This document shows positions 1 through 8,014 of a stretch of DNA of 25,625 nucleotides, piece after piece. Each line of letters starts with the position of its first letter. Position 1 is the stretch's first letter. This DNA is from an uncultured Alistipes sp. (GTDB taxonomy: Bacteria; Bacteroidota; Bacteroidia; Bacteroidales; Rikenellaceae). The stretch lies in contig URBJ01000027.1 of assembly GCA_900546005.1 (NCBI GenBank), forward strand, positions 1-25,625, given 5' to 3'. The position numbers and the translations under genes were made by a program. Under the pieces are notes generated by a model. That model saw only the letters and a list, made by a program, of their open reading frames with translations, did no database searches and had not been told where the DNA came from.

Positions 1-149
1 TAAGTAGCGGTGATGCTTACCTGCGGAGGCGCAATCTGAGGATACTGACTCACCGGCAGCGTCTCAATGGAGAGCAGGCCCGCGAGCATGATCACGATTG
101 CAATCACCCACGAAAAAACGGGGCGATCAATAAAAAAACGCGAAAACAT
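1..149 (-). CDS. RND efflux pump inner-membrane transporter, N-terminal fragment
   Basis: The gene begins at an ATG at 149 and runs off the left edge, leaving 49 complete codons. The translation starts [20 protein letters not shown] and continues through a hydrophobic segment into [12 protein letters not shown]. This is the very conserved start of AcrB/MexB-type (HAE1) proton-driven drug exporters: a short cytoplasmic N-terminus, TM1, then the first porter-domain strand. A purine-rich GGAGAGAG lies just before the ATG. The family works as a trimer in the inner membrane with a periplasmic adaptor and an outer-membrane channel. It lies beyond the terminator of the secretion operon and is probably unrelated to it, so it marks the locus boundary. 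Family assignment is confident; substrate is unknown. Confidence 0.88.
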   Translation of the reverse strand, partial: MFSRFFIDRPVFSWVIAIVIMLAGLLSIETLPVSQYPQIAPPQVSITAT

Positions 150-210
150 CTCTCTCCGCACGCGCCACAGCTTCCATCGTATTTCTAAAACTCGCCCCTT
201 TCGTTCGGAC

Positions 211-247
211 AAAAAAAGACTGTCCGCCTCAAAACAGCTGACAGTCT
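211..247 (-). terminator. Rho-independent terminator of the E1-baseplate-envelope operon
   Basis: Read on the minus strand, an 8-bp perfect stem (AGACTGTC / GACAGTCT; plus-strand arms 217-224 and 240-247) with a 15-nt loop is followed directly by a run of T (plus-strand A run 211-217). It lies about 30 bases after the stop codon of the VWA/RING membrane protein gene, as expected for the end of that operon. Confidence 0.75.
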
Positions 248-276
248 GAATGATTGCATGCTCCACTGGAGCCGTA

Positions 277-2700
277 TTACAGATCTTTCTCGATATACGT
301 GAACGTTGTCTTGCCGATCAAGAATTTCGAACCATGGTACAATCGCTTTTTGAGGTTCGGTTTCAGCTCCTTTTTATCAAAAATGACCCCATCTTCCAAT
401 GCGATCAGATAGGGATAGCCGTTGATCATCTTCACCTCCGCCTGCTCCGGTGCAATCCGACTGGTAATGTCCCACGACATCTGCAAATCGCAGTTGACCG
501 ACTTTCCGATGATCACCCGTTTCGAAAGTACCGAAGCATTCATCCACTTGTATATTGCGATATCCATCTCTTTGATCGGCCCCTCGACGCGCAAGAAATA
601 GCGTTCAGACTTCGGACTGGTCACCGCAACGCTCACCGCAAATCCGACACAATAGATCATGTAGCTCAACAGCAGGAACTCCCGCGTATCGATCTGCGAA
701 CTGTAAGCAAACGACCACAAATACATCGATCCCAATCCGAAGACGATGGAAATTGCCGCTCCGACCAATGCCTTTTTGAGTTTGATATCCGTCCCGTACG
801 CAACGACAAACGCAATGGCAAAACCGCTGAGCATCCACGGAATCCAATCAATCAGGAACGAATTATCCTTGAAGTTCAGGGAGATCGAGATGATACACCC
901 GATGAAAAACGACAGATACCCGAAAATACCCCCGACGACCGACTTTGCAAAAACAAGCAGAGAGCGTTTCCACCACCAACGTCCGTGACCGGTCAACAGG
1001 CTCAGTGTCAGGGTGAGGAAGAATCCGATATTCATCCCGTAAAACGGCAAATAGAGGAACGGACTCCCATACTCTTCCATAAATGCCGCAGTTTGCGGAG
1101 AGTTAGGATCCAGATCAAAGAGAGCATTGATCAGCTTGACCAACAACAGATTCTCACTGTTGTGCGCATTGGCCGTAAAGCTTATCCACGCGACCAGCCC
1201 GGCAATTGCCCCCGCAAGAATCCACGCAAGGTAGAACGAAGCATTCCGCGGGTCGAACATGTTTTTCATGTTGAAGTAATGGCTGCCCCGCTTACAGTTT
1301 TTCCCATACTCCGGACATTTATACTCATTCTCGTCCCAACACGACTTGTGGAGCACATGCGGACACTTGACGACAATTTCATCGCCCTCCTCGAACGGCG
1401 CCTTACAGAAATAGCATGTCGGACTAACCACAATCTCGTTATAGATCATATTCTTGCCGGTGTACTTCGTAACATACTTTTTCTTGAAGATCAGATACCG
1501 GATCCCCGGAAGAATCAATTGGAAGAACAGATAAAGCAGGAATATGGTCAACAGCCCCAGTATTCCTCCTTGCAAAATGACCTGAAAGGTAGTCAGCCCA
1601 TTGATGATTACCGGATTGTAGATACTTCCCACGTTGTAGTCGATGTAGTCCGAGGCTATCAGGCTATCCCCCCGGTAACAGCCGATCTGGAGCTTGCGCT
1701 CCATACCCCGATAGATCTTAAAATCGGGATTGACCAGTGTAAACCGATAATCCGCGTAATTCTTGTCGAACTGTTTCAGAATATCATTTAAGATCAGATT
1801 CGGTTCGAACGCATCGAGATAAGTTCCGTTGGTTTTTTGGCAAAGCGCCATCAGGAAGTTTCGGGAGGCTTCGCTCGGATTCTCTACCGATTCCGCCGAA
1901 GCCGAAGCACTCTTCCCCTCCGTCTGTCCCATCAAGTTGACAAAAAAGACGGTAAGTCCGGGAAAAGAGTCGCTACACTGGGTTATATCATGCTGTACGT
2001 TAAAATGTCTCGGATCGATCGGCCGATTGCGATCATACACCTTGCCGTCCGAAAGCACGATCAGCACCTTCTGTTCGGGTACAGCCGCTGCCATACGAGC
2101 ATGACCTTCGCCTCCCGAAGCGTAGAGGGAAGTACTATCGTCCAGCTCCTCGATCTTGGACAGAATCGAACGGTAAAGGTATTTGTTGTCGGGCTTCGCC
2201 TTGAAGTAGTTATCCAACACATAGTCCGTCGCCTCCATCGACTCCGAAACCGTCTCTCCCTCCACAAAAGCAATCCGAAACGGTTTCAGCGCAAAGAGCT
2301 TCTTCAGACTCCGGACCGCTTGGTTCTGCTCAGCCACCTTCGCCGAATCGAGCGTCAGATCGACCAGCACCAATATGTCCAGATCCAGATCTGCGATCTC
2401 CTTGATTTTAAGATTCTCATAACCTTCTAACTCCGGCTGCGTACGTGGATTGTACAAATTGTTTTTCGTAAACTCCTCCACCTTGAAACTGACGGTCGTA
2501 TCGTTTCCCAACAACAACGACGTAATGCTGTCGTTCATCAACACGTTTACGTAGAGCCGTTTATAATTGGAATCGAAATCGACGCTCAGAATATTGATGT
2601 TCACATCTTCGCCATACGACTTGTTGTCGGGCGTAAACGTGGTGCAGCCCGACCAGAAAAAGGCGACAAACAAGAGTAACAATATATTGCGGCTGTTCAT
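277..2700 (-). CDS. Polytopic VWA / RING-H2-like / FHA-like membrane protein
   Basis: 807 residues. Residues 1-19 are a signal sequence ending at SGC, so Cys19 may be lipidated although the lipobox is weak. A VWA-like domain covers about 107-310, with a partial metal-site motif (D114, T116, D118) and the typical strand ending LSDGK (216-220). A membrane segment at 370-397 precedes a RING-H2-like cysteine/histidine cluster: C429, C432, C446, H448, H451, C454, C462, C469. The first six ligands have exact RING-H2 spacing, while the last pair is C-x6-C instead of C-x2-C. Six more membrane segments (about 487-508, 547-570, 580-608, 617-636, 643-664, 674-694) lead to an FHA-like C-terminus (725-807) with GKS, NCD and HGSKFLIG. 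Positive-inside charges place VWA in the periplasm and both RING and FHA-like regions in the cytoplasm. It is the last gene of the operon that encodes an E1, an E2, a Ubl and the T6SS baseplate. It may be an E3-like platform, part of the membrane complex, or a divergent TssR/TssN-like protein; function is not established. Confidence 0.72.
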   Translation of the reverse strand: MNSRNILLLLFVAFFWSGCTTFTPDNKSYGEDVNINILSVDFDSNYKRLYVNVLMNDSITSLLLGNDTTVSFKVEEFTKNNLYNPRTQPELEGYENLKIKEIADLDLDILVLVDLTLDSAKVAEQNQAVRSLKKLFALKPFRIAFVEGETVSESMEATDYVLDNYFKAKPDNKYLYRSILSKIEELDDSTSLYASGGEGHARMAAAVPEQKVLIVLSDGKVYDRNRPIDPRHFNVQHDITQCSDSFPGLTVFFVNLMGQTEGKSASASAESVENPSEASRNFLMALCQKTNGTYLDAFEPNLILNDILKQFDKNYADYRFTLVNPDFKIYRGMERKLQIGCYRGDSLIASDYIDYNVGSIYNPVIINGLTTFQVILQGGILGLLTIFLLYLFFQLILPGIRYLIFKKKYVTKYTGKNMIYNEIVVSPTCYFCKAPFEEGDEIVVKCPHVLHKSCWDENEYKCPEYGKNCKRGSHYFNMKNMFDPRNASFYLAWILAGAIAGLVAWISFTANAHNSENLLLVKLINALFDLDPNSPQTAAFMEEYGSPFLYLPFYGMNIGFFLTLTLSLLTGHGRWWWKRSLLVFAKSVVGGIFGYLSFFIGCIISISLNFKDNSFLIDWIPWMLSGFAIAFVVAYGTDIKLKKALVGAAISIVFGLGSMYLWSFAYSSQIDTREFLLLSYMIYCVGFAVSVAVTSPKSERYFLRVEGPIKEMDIAIYKWMNASVLSKRVIIGKSVNCDLQMSWDITSRIAPEQAEVKMINGYPYLIALEDGVIFDKKELKPNLKKRLYHGSKFLIGKTTFTYIEKDL

Positions 2701-2731
2701 GGTAACAAATGGTTATCGGGTTGACATTCGA

Positions 2732-3577
2732 TTAAATGGTCGGATAATCGTCCTCCTCTTTATTCATCATCTGGCGTAGTTTTTTCGCATTCTCTCGGGC
2801 CTGTTTGAGCGTTTTCAGCTTCGCCTGCAGGACATTGACAAACATCAGGATCATCGCTACGGCTGCTATACTGTACAGATAATCCTTGATCCGTTGGATC
2901 CAAGGTTTGAATTTCATATCCTGTATCTTCTCGGAGGTGTTTTTCAGTTCAAGGTACTTCTCTTCGATCTTGGGAAACCGGGGCTGCAATTCGGGAACCT
3001 CCTGTGCCCAATTTTTTGCATTTTCGTACCGGCTTTGTATCTCCGCAAACAGCAACTGCTCCCGCCCCTGAACCTTCTCGAGCTGGGGGGCCAGCGACTT
3101 CACCAAGGAGTACTCAAGGGCTGTCTCATACAACCGCGCATAGGCACTGTCCTGTGCAAAAATAAATGCTTCGGCCTCAGCAAACCCCGTCCGAACCTCA
3201 TTCAAGTGTCTTTTACCGGCAATCGAATCCGATAATCCCTGTTTGACAAGCTGGTAATCGGCAACGATCTGCAACAACGAATCATCTGCAGCAATCTCCG
3301 TCTGATTCGATTGGTAGTAGGCATTCCATTTCGTATCCAAGGCTGTGGCCTGACGATCGACCTCCGTTAGTTCCGCCTCTGTCTTGGCGTGCGGCACCCG
3401 TGCGGAAAGTTCGTTGAGCTGATCGTAGAAATCGAGCATCCGGCTCTCGATCTCCAACAGCTGCATATCATCGGCAAAGGCATCCCCTTCCGGCTGTGCC
3501 ACCACGACCGGACCGAGCAGAATCATCCACAAACACAACCCGAACACCCATCGTCTGCTATGCTTTGCCCTTTTCAT
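2732..3577 (-). CDS. Signal-peptide, periplasmic helical, single-pass membrane protein
   Basis: 281 residues from the ATG at 3577. An upstream in-frame TTG (3598) would put seven basic residues before a normal signal peptide and overlap the preceding gene, so ATG is preferred. Residues 1-28 (basic start, hydrophobic core, VVVAQ) are a signal peptide. About 30-230 is almost entirely charged helix with heptad-like leucines, probably a coiled coil in the periplasm. A single membrane segment at about 232-250 is followed by a basic 30-residue cytoplasmic tail ending DDYPTI. It sits 5 bases after the preceding secreted protein gene and 31 bases before the VWA/RING gene, so the three are probably co-expressed and may form an envelope complex. 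Its size and single membrane anchor make a TssO-like role conceivable, but TssO normally carries its anchor at the N-terminus and I do not recognise a family signature. Confidence 0.75.
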   Translation of the reverse strand: MKRAKHSRRWVFGLCLWMILLGPVVVAQPEGDAFADDMQLLEIESRMLDFYDQLNELSARVPHAKTEAELTEVDRQATALDTKWNAYYQSNQTEIAADDSLLQIVADYQLVKQGLSDSIAGKRHLNEVRTGFAEAEAFIFAQDSAYARLYETALEYSLVKSLAPQLEKVQGREQLLFAEIQSRYENAKNWAQEVPELQPRFPKIEEKYLELKNTSEKIQDMKFKPWIQRIKDYLYSIAAVAMILMFVNVLQAKLKTLKQARENAKKLRQMMNKEEDDYPTI

Positions 3578-3582
3578 ACGCA

Positions 3583-4740
3583 CTACTCTTTTACACAAGT
3601 CCTGTGAAAATAATTTTCCGCCTCATAAAAAATATTAAGGGCTGCATGTTGGCTCTCGCTGATTTCCGTGGCCCGGTTCACCCGCGACTGGATCTGCTCG
3701 ATCGTCTGCCGACAGGCGTTCTCCAGATCCCGCCGCTCCATCTTGTCGGATGACAGCAGCCACCGGTTGACGTGGTCATCGATTTTTCGGGCCGCTTGCA
3801 GAATATAGTCGGCACTCAGATCGAGAATTGCAGCCGCACGTTCCCGCGCCTGCACCTTGATCGCATACTTGGACTGCATGTTTCGGATGGAATCCACGTA
3901 ACAGTTGTACCGATCGATGTTCGCCTGAATATCGGGACACGTACTCACTTCATCCCGCTGCGGAAATTGTTTCAGCAGCAACGCCTTCATCTCATTGAAC
4001 AACTTGTCGCTTTCGGGCGTACTGAAGCTCGATGCCTTGCCGAACTTCTGATCGAAAGCCTCAAAGGCTGTTTTGATTCCCTCGGTCTGTGCTACGGCAG
4101 CCGCTATCGCCTCTTCTTTTCCAAAGCAGGGGTCACGCTTGATCGAGATTTCATACCGGCGGTCCAGATCGGTCTGAAAAAACAGCTCATAGCGAACCTT
4201 TTTACGGGCTGCCTGCTCCTCCATCACCAACACATCCCGCAACGTAATCGACACATCCGCCTCCTTGTGCAGAATATCGAATCGCTGCTCGATATAGTCA
4301 TTCACCATCTGGTAATCGGTAGGCTGCAACTGAAGTCCCTCATATTCGATCCACCGATTGAAAACATGTTTCCGTTTGGGTGCAAGGGATTTCTTCAACG
4401 GTTTGGTCAAACAGTAGACGGCCTGCTCATCGGATTCGACGACATAAGGCAACCGTTCGGGACGCAATTCTGAACGTCTCACCGCCTGTAAATAGGAGAC
4501 GTCACTCTGGAAAACGAACAATTTACGATAGGATATCAAACTGACGGTCAAACTGTTGTTCGGCTCATCGAACGCGATCTTCACCAACAGATCCATGTCG
4601 GTCGACCCCTCGGCAAGAGAGAGATGATCGACATACGGAGTACTCCCCGAAACCTCCACCTTCTTGATCGTCCGCGCCTGCAACGCGCCGTTGAAGCTAA
4701 GAATAATGAGAGCTAATATAATTTTATTCAAGATATGCAT
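3583..4740 (-). CDS. Secreted helical envelope protein, unknown family
   Basis: 385 residues from the ATG at 4740, chosen over an in-frame TTG at 4758 because ATG starts a clean signal peptide (MHILNKIILALIILSFNGAL, cleavage near LQA) and is preceded by GGAAAGAG. The first 190 residues of the mature part look mixed alpha/beta with many strands (for example SLTVSLISYRKLFVF). The second half is mainly helical and contains a few cysteines. There is no further membrane segment, so a periplasmic location is likely. The gene follows the E2-like gene after 87 bases that hold a possible promoter, and is followed after 5 bases by a single-pass membrane protein gene. I do not recognise the family. Context suggests a periplasmic part of the T6SS membrane complex. 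Confidence 0.7.
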   Translation of the reverse strand: MHILNKIILALIILSFNGALQARTIKKVEVSGSTPYVDHLSLAEGSTDMDLLVKIAFDEPNNSLTVSLISYRKLFVFQSDVSYLQAVRRSELRPERLPYVVESDEQAVYCLTKPLKKSLAPKRKHVFNRWIEYEGLQLQPTDYQMVNDYIEQRFDILHKEADVSITLRDVLVMEEQAARKKVRYELFFQTDLDRRYEISIKRDPCFGKEEAIAAAVAQTEGIKTAFEAFDQKFGKASSFSTPESDKLFNEMKALLLKQFPQRDEVSTCPDIQANIDRYNCYVDSIRNMQSKYAIKVQARERAAAILDLSADYILQAARKIDDHVNRWLLSSDKMERRDLENACRQTIEQIQSRVNRATEISESQHAALNIFYEAENYFHRTCVKE

Positions 4741-4765
4741 ACTTCGCTCTTTCCCCAATATATCA

Positions 4766-4794
4766 CAAAAATACGAAATTAATCAGAAATCAAA
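4766..4794 (-). promoter_or_regulatory. Possible internal Bacteroidota promoter before the envelope genes
   Basis: On the minus strand a -7 element TATTTTTG (4773-4766) matches TAnnTTTG. A TTTG (4794-4791) lies 17 bases upstream, slightly closer than the usual 19-21. It is placed so that transcription would begin just before the secreted protein's ribosome binding site. It could raise expression of the three envelope genes relative to the genes upstream. Confidence 0.38.
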
Positions 4795-4827
4795 CCGTTC
4801 CATATCTCTATTTTCAGAAGCCGTCGT

Positions 4828-5421
4828 TCACTCGAAACAGATCCAATCGTTGGGCTCACCCTGTCTGACCACCCACTCGGCCACTTTGAAGTCCTCCGGA
4901 TAGGGCGGCTCCTGAACCGCATGATAACGTTCGTAGCTCAAATAGCGGGCTACACGGTCTACACACCAATCCAATCCGGCATAGGTATCGGGGGTATTCA
5001 GGCAGACCCGACCGGCAAACTCACCGAAATACCGAATATTCGGATGCCACGGATGAGGAATCGGATTTCCCGCGGAATCCTGTGTCAGGAAACGGAACTC
5101 GACCGGTGCATCCACACACGGATAGTTCGGTGGCAAGACGATGCGCATACTAAACTCCGAAGCGAAGATCGGGGGGTTCGACACGCCGGGTTCATTCAAC
5201 CGCTCAATCCGTTCCACCCCACAAATGGACCGCATCCGGTAGGTAATCACATACTCCGTAGGCAAACCCTGCACATTGCGTTTGGTGATGCGATAGTCGA
5301 TTCCGTCTCTATGTTCGACAGCCCGATCCAACGCCCTCCACTCGTGGAGCAATCTACGATTCCGGCCGGTCAACTCTCTGGATTCGAAATCCGACCAATC
5401 TTGTAGAGAAGTTTGCACCAT
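4828..5421 (-). CDS. E2-like (UBC-fold) ubiquitin-conjugating enzyme homologue
   Basis: 197 residues from an ATG at 5421. The core at about 85-165 follows the E2 plan. A strand with PPNYPCVDAPVEF (97-109) is the usual PP-x-YP-x3-P-x3-F signature, HPN lies at 126-128, and GRVCLN holds the candidate catalytic Cys140. The W152 helix DWCVDRVARYL follows. HPN-to-Cys spacing is 14 residues against about 10 in eukaryotic E2s, so a short insertion is present. An N-terminal helical region (1-70) is extra. E2 enzymes carry an activated Ubl as a thioester on this Cys and hand it to a target amine. The gene starts 12 bases after the stop of the Ubl gene, and an E1-like gene heads the operon, supporting a functional pathway. 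A non-catalytic RWD-like role is less likely because both HPN and Cys are kept. Fold assignment is fairly confident; substrate is unknown. Confidence 0.82.
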   Translation of the reverse strand: MVQTSLQDWSDFESRELTGRNRRLLHEWRALDRAVEHRDGIDYRITKRNVQGLPTEYVITYRMRSICGVERIERLNEPGVSNPPIFASEFSMRIVLPPNYPCVDAPVEFRFLTQDSAGNPIPHPWHPNIRYFGEFAGRVCLNTPDTYAGLDWCVDRVARYLSYERYHAVQEPPYPEDFKVAEWVVRQGEPNDWICFE

Positions 5422-5433
5422 GGCACGCCTCGA

Positions 5434-5751
5434 TTATCCCGGAAATGGATCCGGAATCAAAAAGACCGTATCTCCGTTTTTGACATTATAGTCCGCCAGT
5501 GTCTGGTCCGTTTTCCCTATTCTCGGACGGAGTACCCGAACCTCATTGGTCGTCGGATCCTCCTTGCCGAAAAAATAGTCTAACGGAGCCCCCGTTTGAT
5601 CGATCGACGGAAAATCGAAGATCAACCGTCCGTCCTTGCCCACTGCATGACGCAGATTGCTCATCAGCGAACTCAACGGAGCCTGCGGATACATGACGCG
5701 AAACCTCACTTTTTTGTCCTTATATACAATATCCAAAAAGAAGTCTTCCAT
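5434..5751 (-). CDS. Ubiquitin-like beta-grasp protein ending in glycine
   Basis: 105 residues from the ATG at 5751 (the codon before it is an alternative TTG). The N-terminal hairpin (FLDIVYKDKKVRFRV), a helix near 25-38, and the C-terminal strand TLADYNVKNGDTVFLIP (84-100) follow the ubiquitin/YukD beta-grasp plan, where the last strand reads TL-x-DY-x-I/V-x-x-G-D-x-L. The protein ends DPFPG, so Gly105 is the natural C-terminus and could be adenylated by an E1 without prior trimming. A region at 62-82 (KEDPTTNEVRVLRPRIGK) is an insertion before the last strand. It is encoded directly before the E2-like gene and after tssF. It could be a conjugated modifier or a structural Ubl; the combination with E1 and E2 favours a modifier. 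Confidence 0.78.
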   Translation of the reverse strand: MEDFFLDIVYKDKKVRFRVMYPQAPLSSLMSNLRHAVGKDGRLIFDFPSIDQTGAPLDYFFGKEDPTTNEVRVLRPRIGKTDQTLADYNVKNGDTVFLIPDPFPG

Positions 5752-5772
5752 CAATTACTTGTTTATCGGTTA

Positions 5773-5780
5773 CAAAAATA
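5773..5780 (-). promoter_or_regulatory. Possible -7 element upstream of the Ubl gene
   Basis: TATTTTTG on the minus strand matches TAnnTTTG and lies 22 bases before the Ubl start, in the 75-base gap after tssF. No clear TTTG was found at the -33 position, so this is weak. Confidence 0.25.
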
Positions 5781-5826
5781 ACGAATTCTACCCTCTTGAA
5801 CCCTCTTCTCGTCTCCTCGCATTCTG

Positions 5827-7524
5827 TCAAACTATCTCGATGTTGACCTGAACCGGAAAGACGTTCGTACTCCTCACCTCGATCATCTTCTGAAGAATCA
5901 ACTCGGTCATCGGAATCTTCTCCTGAAAACTGCGTCGAATGTAGGGATTGTCCTTCAACGTAATATACACCTGCGTTTCGAATCCACAATGGGAGCGTTC
6001 GGTGTGCTGTATGTTCCTGACCTTGATCCTCTCGATCATGTCGTCCGTTATACCGTAACGCACGACCAGCTCGTTGTAACACAGCACCTTCATATCGGCT
6101 GGAGTCACTACCCGATCGTTGGTAACCATATAGTATCGGGCCAGACTCTCCTGTGCATCGATCCGTTGCAGCTCGTCGGATCCGGGCATCGGATCCGCAA
6201 CCTGCCGGACAGACTTCACGTGCGACCCGGCTGCTGCGGCAAACTGGCTCTTTCCGTTCAGTTCCGCATTGACCGCACTTCCGTTCGTGACTAAATAATC
6301 GATATTGAGGCTCACCTCCTTCGGATGGAAGCCATCGTTGTTTCTGAGCATAAGGTACAATCCCGAGGCACTCTTTTCGGAGGCCTTGGCTACTCCTTCC
6401 GACATCTTCTTCAGCAGCGCATAGAATTGATCCATAAAGGCGCCCTCTCGCAGCGTATCGATATCCTGAAAAGCATAGTAATCGGATGCGAAACGGCTGA
6501 TCAACGTTCCGGCCAGTTTGACCAAGCGATCGGGATTGAAACGATCTGCCGCAACATTCCGGATCTCGATCGGTTCATCCCGGAAGAGCTGTGTAACGGG
6601 AGGACGGACCAGATGCAGGAACTGCCATCTGCCCGCATCGCCCTCCTCTCCCGACAGACGAACGACGGGCGAGGCCGTAGAGAGCGTCGCCGTCCGAACC
6701 GAAGCATTGGTCAGCAGCGTACAGTTCAGCGACAGGCGTTCCCTGTCGAACAGGAAGCTGTCGGGTATTCCGGAGAATTCGAACACCAATTCGACCTTGT
6801 CGGTCGCATACGATTGTATGGCGGGTGTTTTATAGTTATCGATACAGAACAGCCTCACATTTTGTTTTGCGAACAAGTCGAACCACGTATGGCTCGACTG
6901 AAAGAGCGGTGACTGGTTGTACAACATATTCTTGGGCGAGAAACAGTCGTCCAACGGCAGGTCCGCATAATCCCAAGGTTTGACGAGGGGCAGCGGATGT
7001 CCGTTGGCAAAAACCTTCAAATCCTGAAAATCGGGATTGTCCACCAGAAAGGTCAGTCCCGACAGATTGTCGACCGCCTCCTTGAAATACAATACCACCT
7101 TCCACCTCCGGTTATCCAGCCGGACCACCGAAGAGACCTCCGTCTGAAACACCTTCGTGCGAAGCAGCGGAATAAACGTATAAGGTGTCCCCAGCAACGA
7201 GAAACGCACCCGATGATCCAAGATCTGCAACGGAATCCCCTCCTCGGGAACAACCTCCACAACGGCCGTAGCCGGAAGGGCATGAACCCGCTCATAAGGG
7301 ATAAGCGTCTGGGCAAACTCATTGATAATCTCGGTCTTGAGCTGTTCGATCTCGTCGTCGATCTCGTTGGCCTGATAAGCCAGTGCCGTCAGAAACAACG
7401 AGAATACGGGATCCCGTTCCAAGCCCTCCAAATGCTCGCTGTTGCTGCTCTGCGCCCACACGGCAACAGCCTCCTTTATGATCTCTTCCGCCCTTTGGCG
7501 GGTCGTGAATATCGTCTGTTTCAT
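5827..7524 (-). CDS. tssF: T6SS baseplate protein TssF
   Basis: 565 residues. TssF forms, with TssG, TssE and TssK, the wedges of the T6SS baseplate that surround the VgrG spike and start sheath assembly. The N-terminus has the usual charged helices (DEIEQLKTEIINEFAQTLIP), followed by beta-rich domains and a C-terminal part with the V-x-P-x-D segment (RVVTPADMKVLCYNE) shared with phage gp6/baseplate-J-like proteins. Length is close to other Bacteroidota TssF. It lies between tssE (42 bases upstream) and the Ubl gene. The order K-E-F with G upstream fits a baseplate operon. No anomalies seen. Confidence 0.82.
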   Translation of the reverse strand: MKQTIFTTRQRAEEIIKEAVAVWAQSSNSEHLEGLERDPVFSLFLTALAYQANEIDDEIEQLKTEIINEFAQTLIPYERVHALPATAVVEVVPEEGIPLQILDHRVRFSLLGTPYTFIPLLRTKVFQTEVSSVVRLDNRRWKVVLYFKEAVDNLSGLTFLVDNPDFQDLKVFANGHPLPLVKPWDYADLPLDDCFSPKNMLYNQSPLFQSSHTWFDLFAKQNVRLFCIDNYKTPAIQSYATDKVELVFEFSGIPDSFLFDRERLSLNCTLLTNASVRTATLSTASPVVRLSGEEGDAGRWQFLHLVRPPVTQLFRDEPIEIRNVAADRFNPDRLVKLAGTLISRFASDYYAFQDIDTLREGAFMDQFYALLKKMSEGVAKASEKSASGLYLMLRNNDGFHPKEVSLNIDYLVTNGSAVNAELNGKSQFAAAAGSHVKSVRQVADPMPGSDELQRIDAQESLARYYMVTNDRVVTPADMKVLCYNELVVRYGITDDMIERIKVRNIQHTERSHCGFETQVYITLKDNPYIRRSFQEKIPMTELILQKMIEVRSTNVFPVQVNIEIV

Positions 7525-7566
7525 CCTATTTCATCTTTATCGCAACAGATAACGCCTCAACCGTAC

Positions 7567-7974
7567 TTAATTCCATATATCGATGCTGGTCGTGTATCGA
7601 TACGCATCATTCGTCTCCACGAGGGTACCCTCGACATCGATCTGAATCTTTTTCAGTTTTTTTACATAAGCCATCGATACCGATACACCCGATAGCCTCT
7701 TTTCATACTGCTCGATCGCCCTTTTCAACTCGATCGCAAAGGTGTTGATACTTTTCGAGGTGCCCGAAACTTTCTTGCTGTACAGCTCCGAAGTCGCTCC
7801 GTTTTTCGCACCCGAGTCGTAGATCACCCCTTCATTTTCATTGAAGATCTCGAATTTCAAGTTATTAAAGACAAAACCGAACTGAGGATCCGACACGCAA
7901 CTTCCGCACGCCGTTGTCAACAACAGCTCGAGAAACGCATCGACAGCCGTCTTCACCTGCGACGCCTGAACCAC
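7567..7974 (-). CDS. tssE: T6SS baseplate protein TssE (gp25-like)
   Basis: 135 residues from a GTG at 7974. TssE is the small gp25-like protein linking the sheath base to the baseplate. Recognisable parts are FLELLLTTACGSCVSDPQFG (family pattern: helix, LLLTT, then DP-x-FG) and the C-terminal helix plus beta strands (TFAIELKRAIEQYEKRL, then V-x-V-x-M). The usual EFR loop after LLTT is replaced by ACGSCVS. The start is unclear. An ATG at 8008, six bases after the tssK stop, begins MSILLPLQVGQ, which looks like a typical TssE N-terminus but is one frame off. Either translation truly starts at GTG, or a one-base frameshift separates a natural start from the rest. Confidence 0.75.
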   Translation of the reverse strand: MVQASQVKTAVDAFLELLLTTACGSCVSDPQFGFVFNNLKFEIFNENEGVIYDSGAKNGATSELYSKKVSGTSKSINTFAIELKRAIEQYEKRLSGVSVSMAYVKKLKKIQIDVEGTLVETNDAYRYTTSIDIWN

Positions 7975-8014
7975 TCTGCCCTACCTGCAACGGAAGCAAA
8001 ATACTCATAACACT

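Noticed and set aside
67..249. 60-codon plus-strand open frame at the left edge
   Set aside because: Overlaps the conserved RND transporter start on the minus strand and the operon terminator; composition is not protein-like.
250..1791. 513-codon plus-strand open frame
   Set aside because: It lies fully antisense to the VWA/RING membrane protein gene, whose domains and membrane segments are clear. The composition (rich in Arg, His and Pro) is typical of an antisense shadow.
3772..4473. 233-codon plus-strand open frame
   Set aside because: Antisense to the secreted envelope protein gene; no start context or family pattern.
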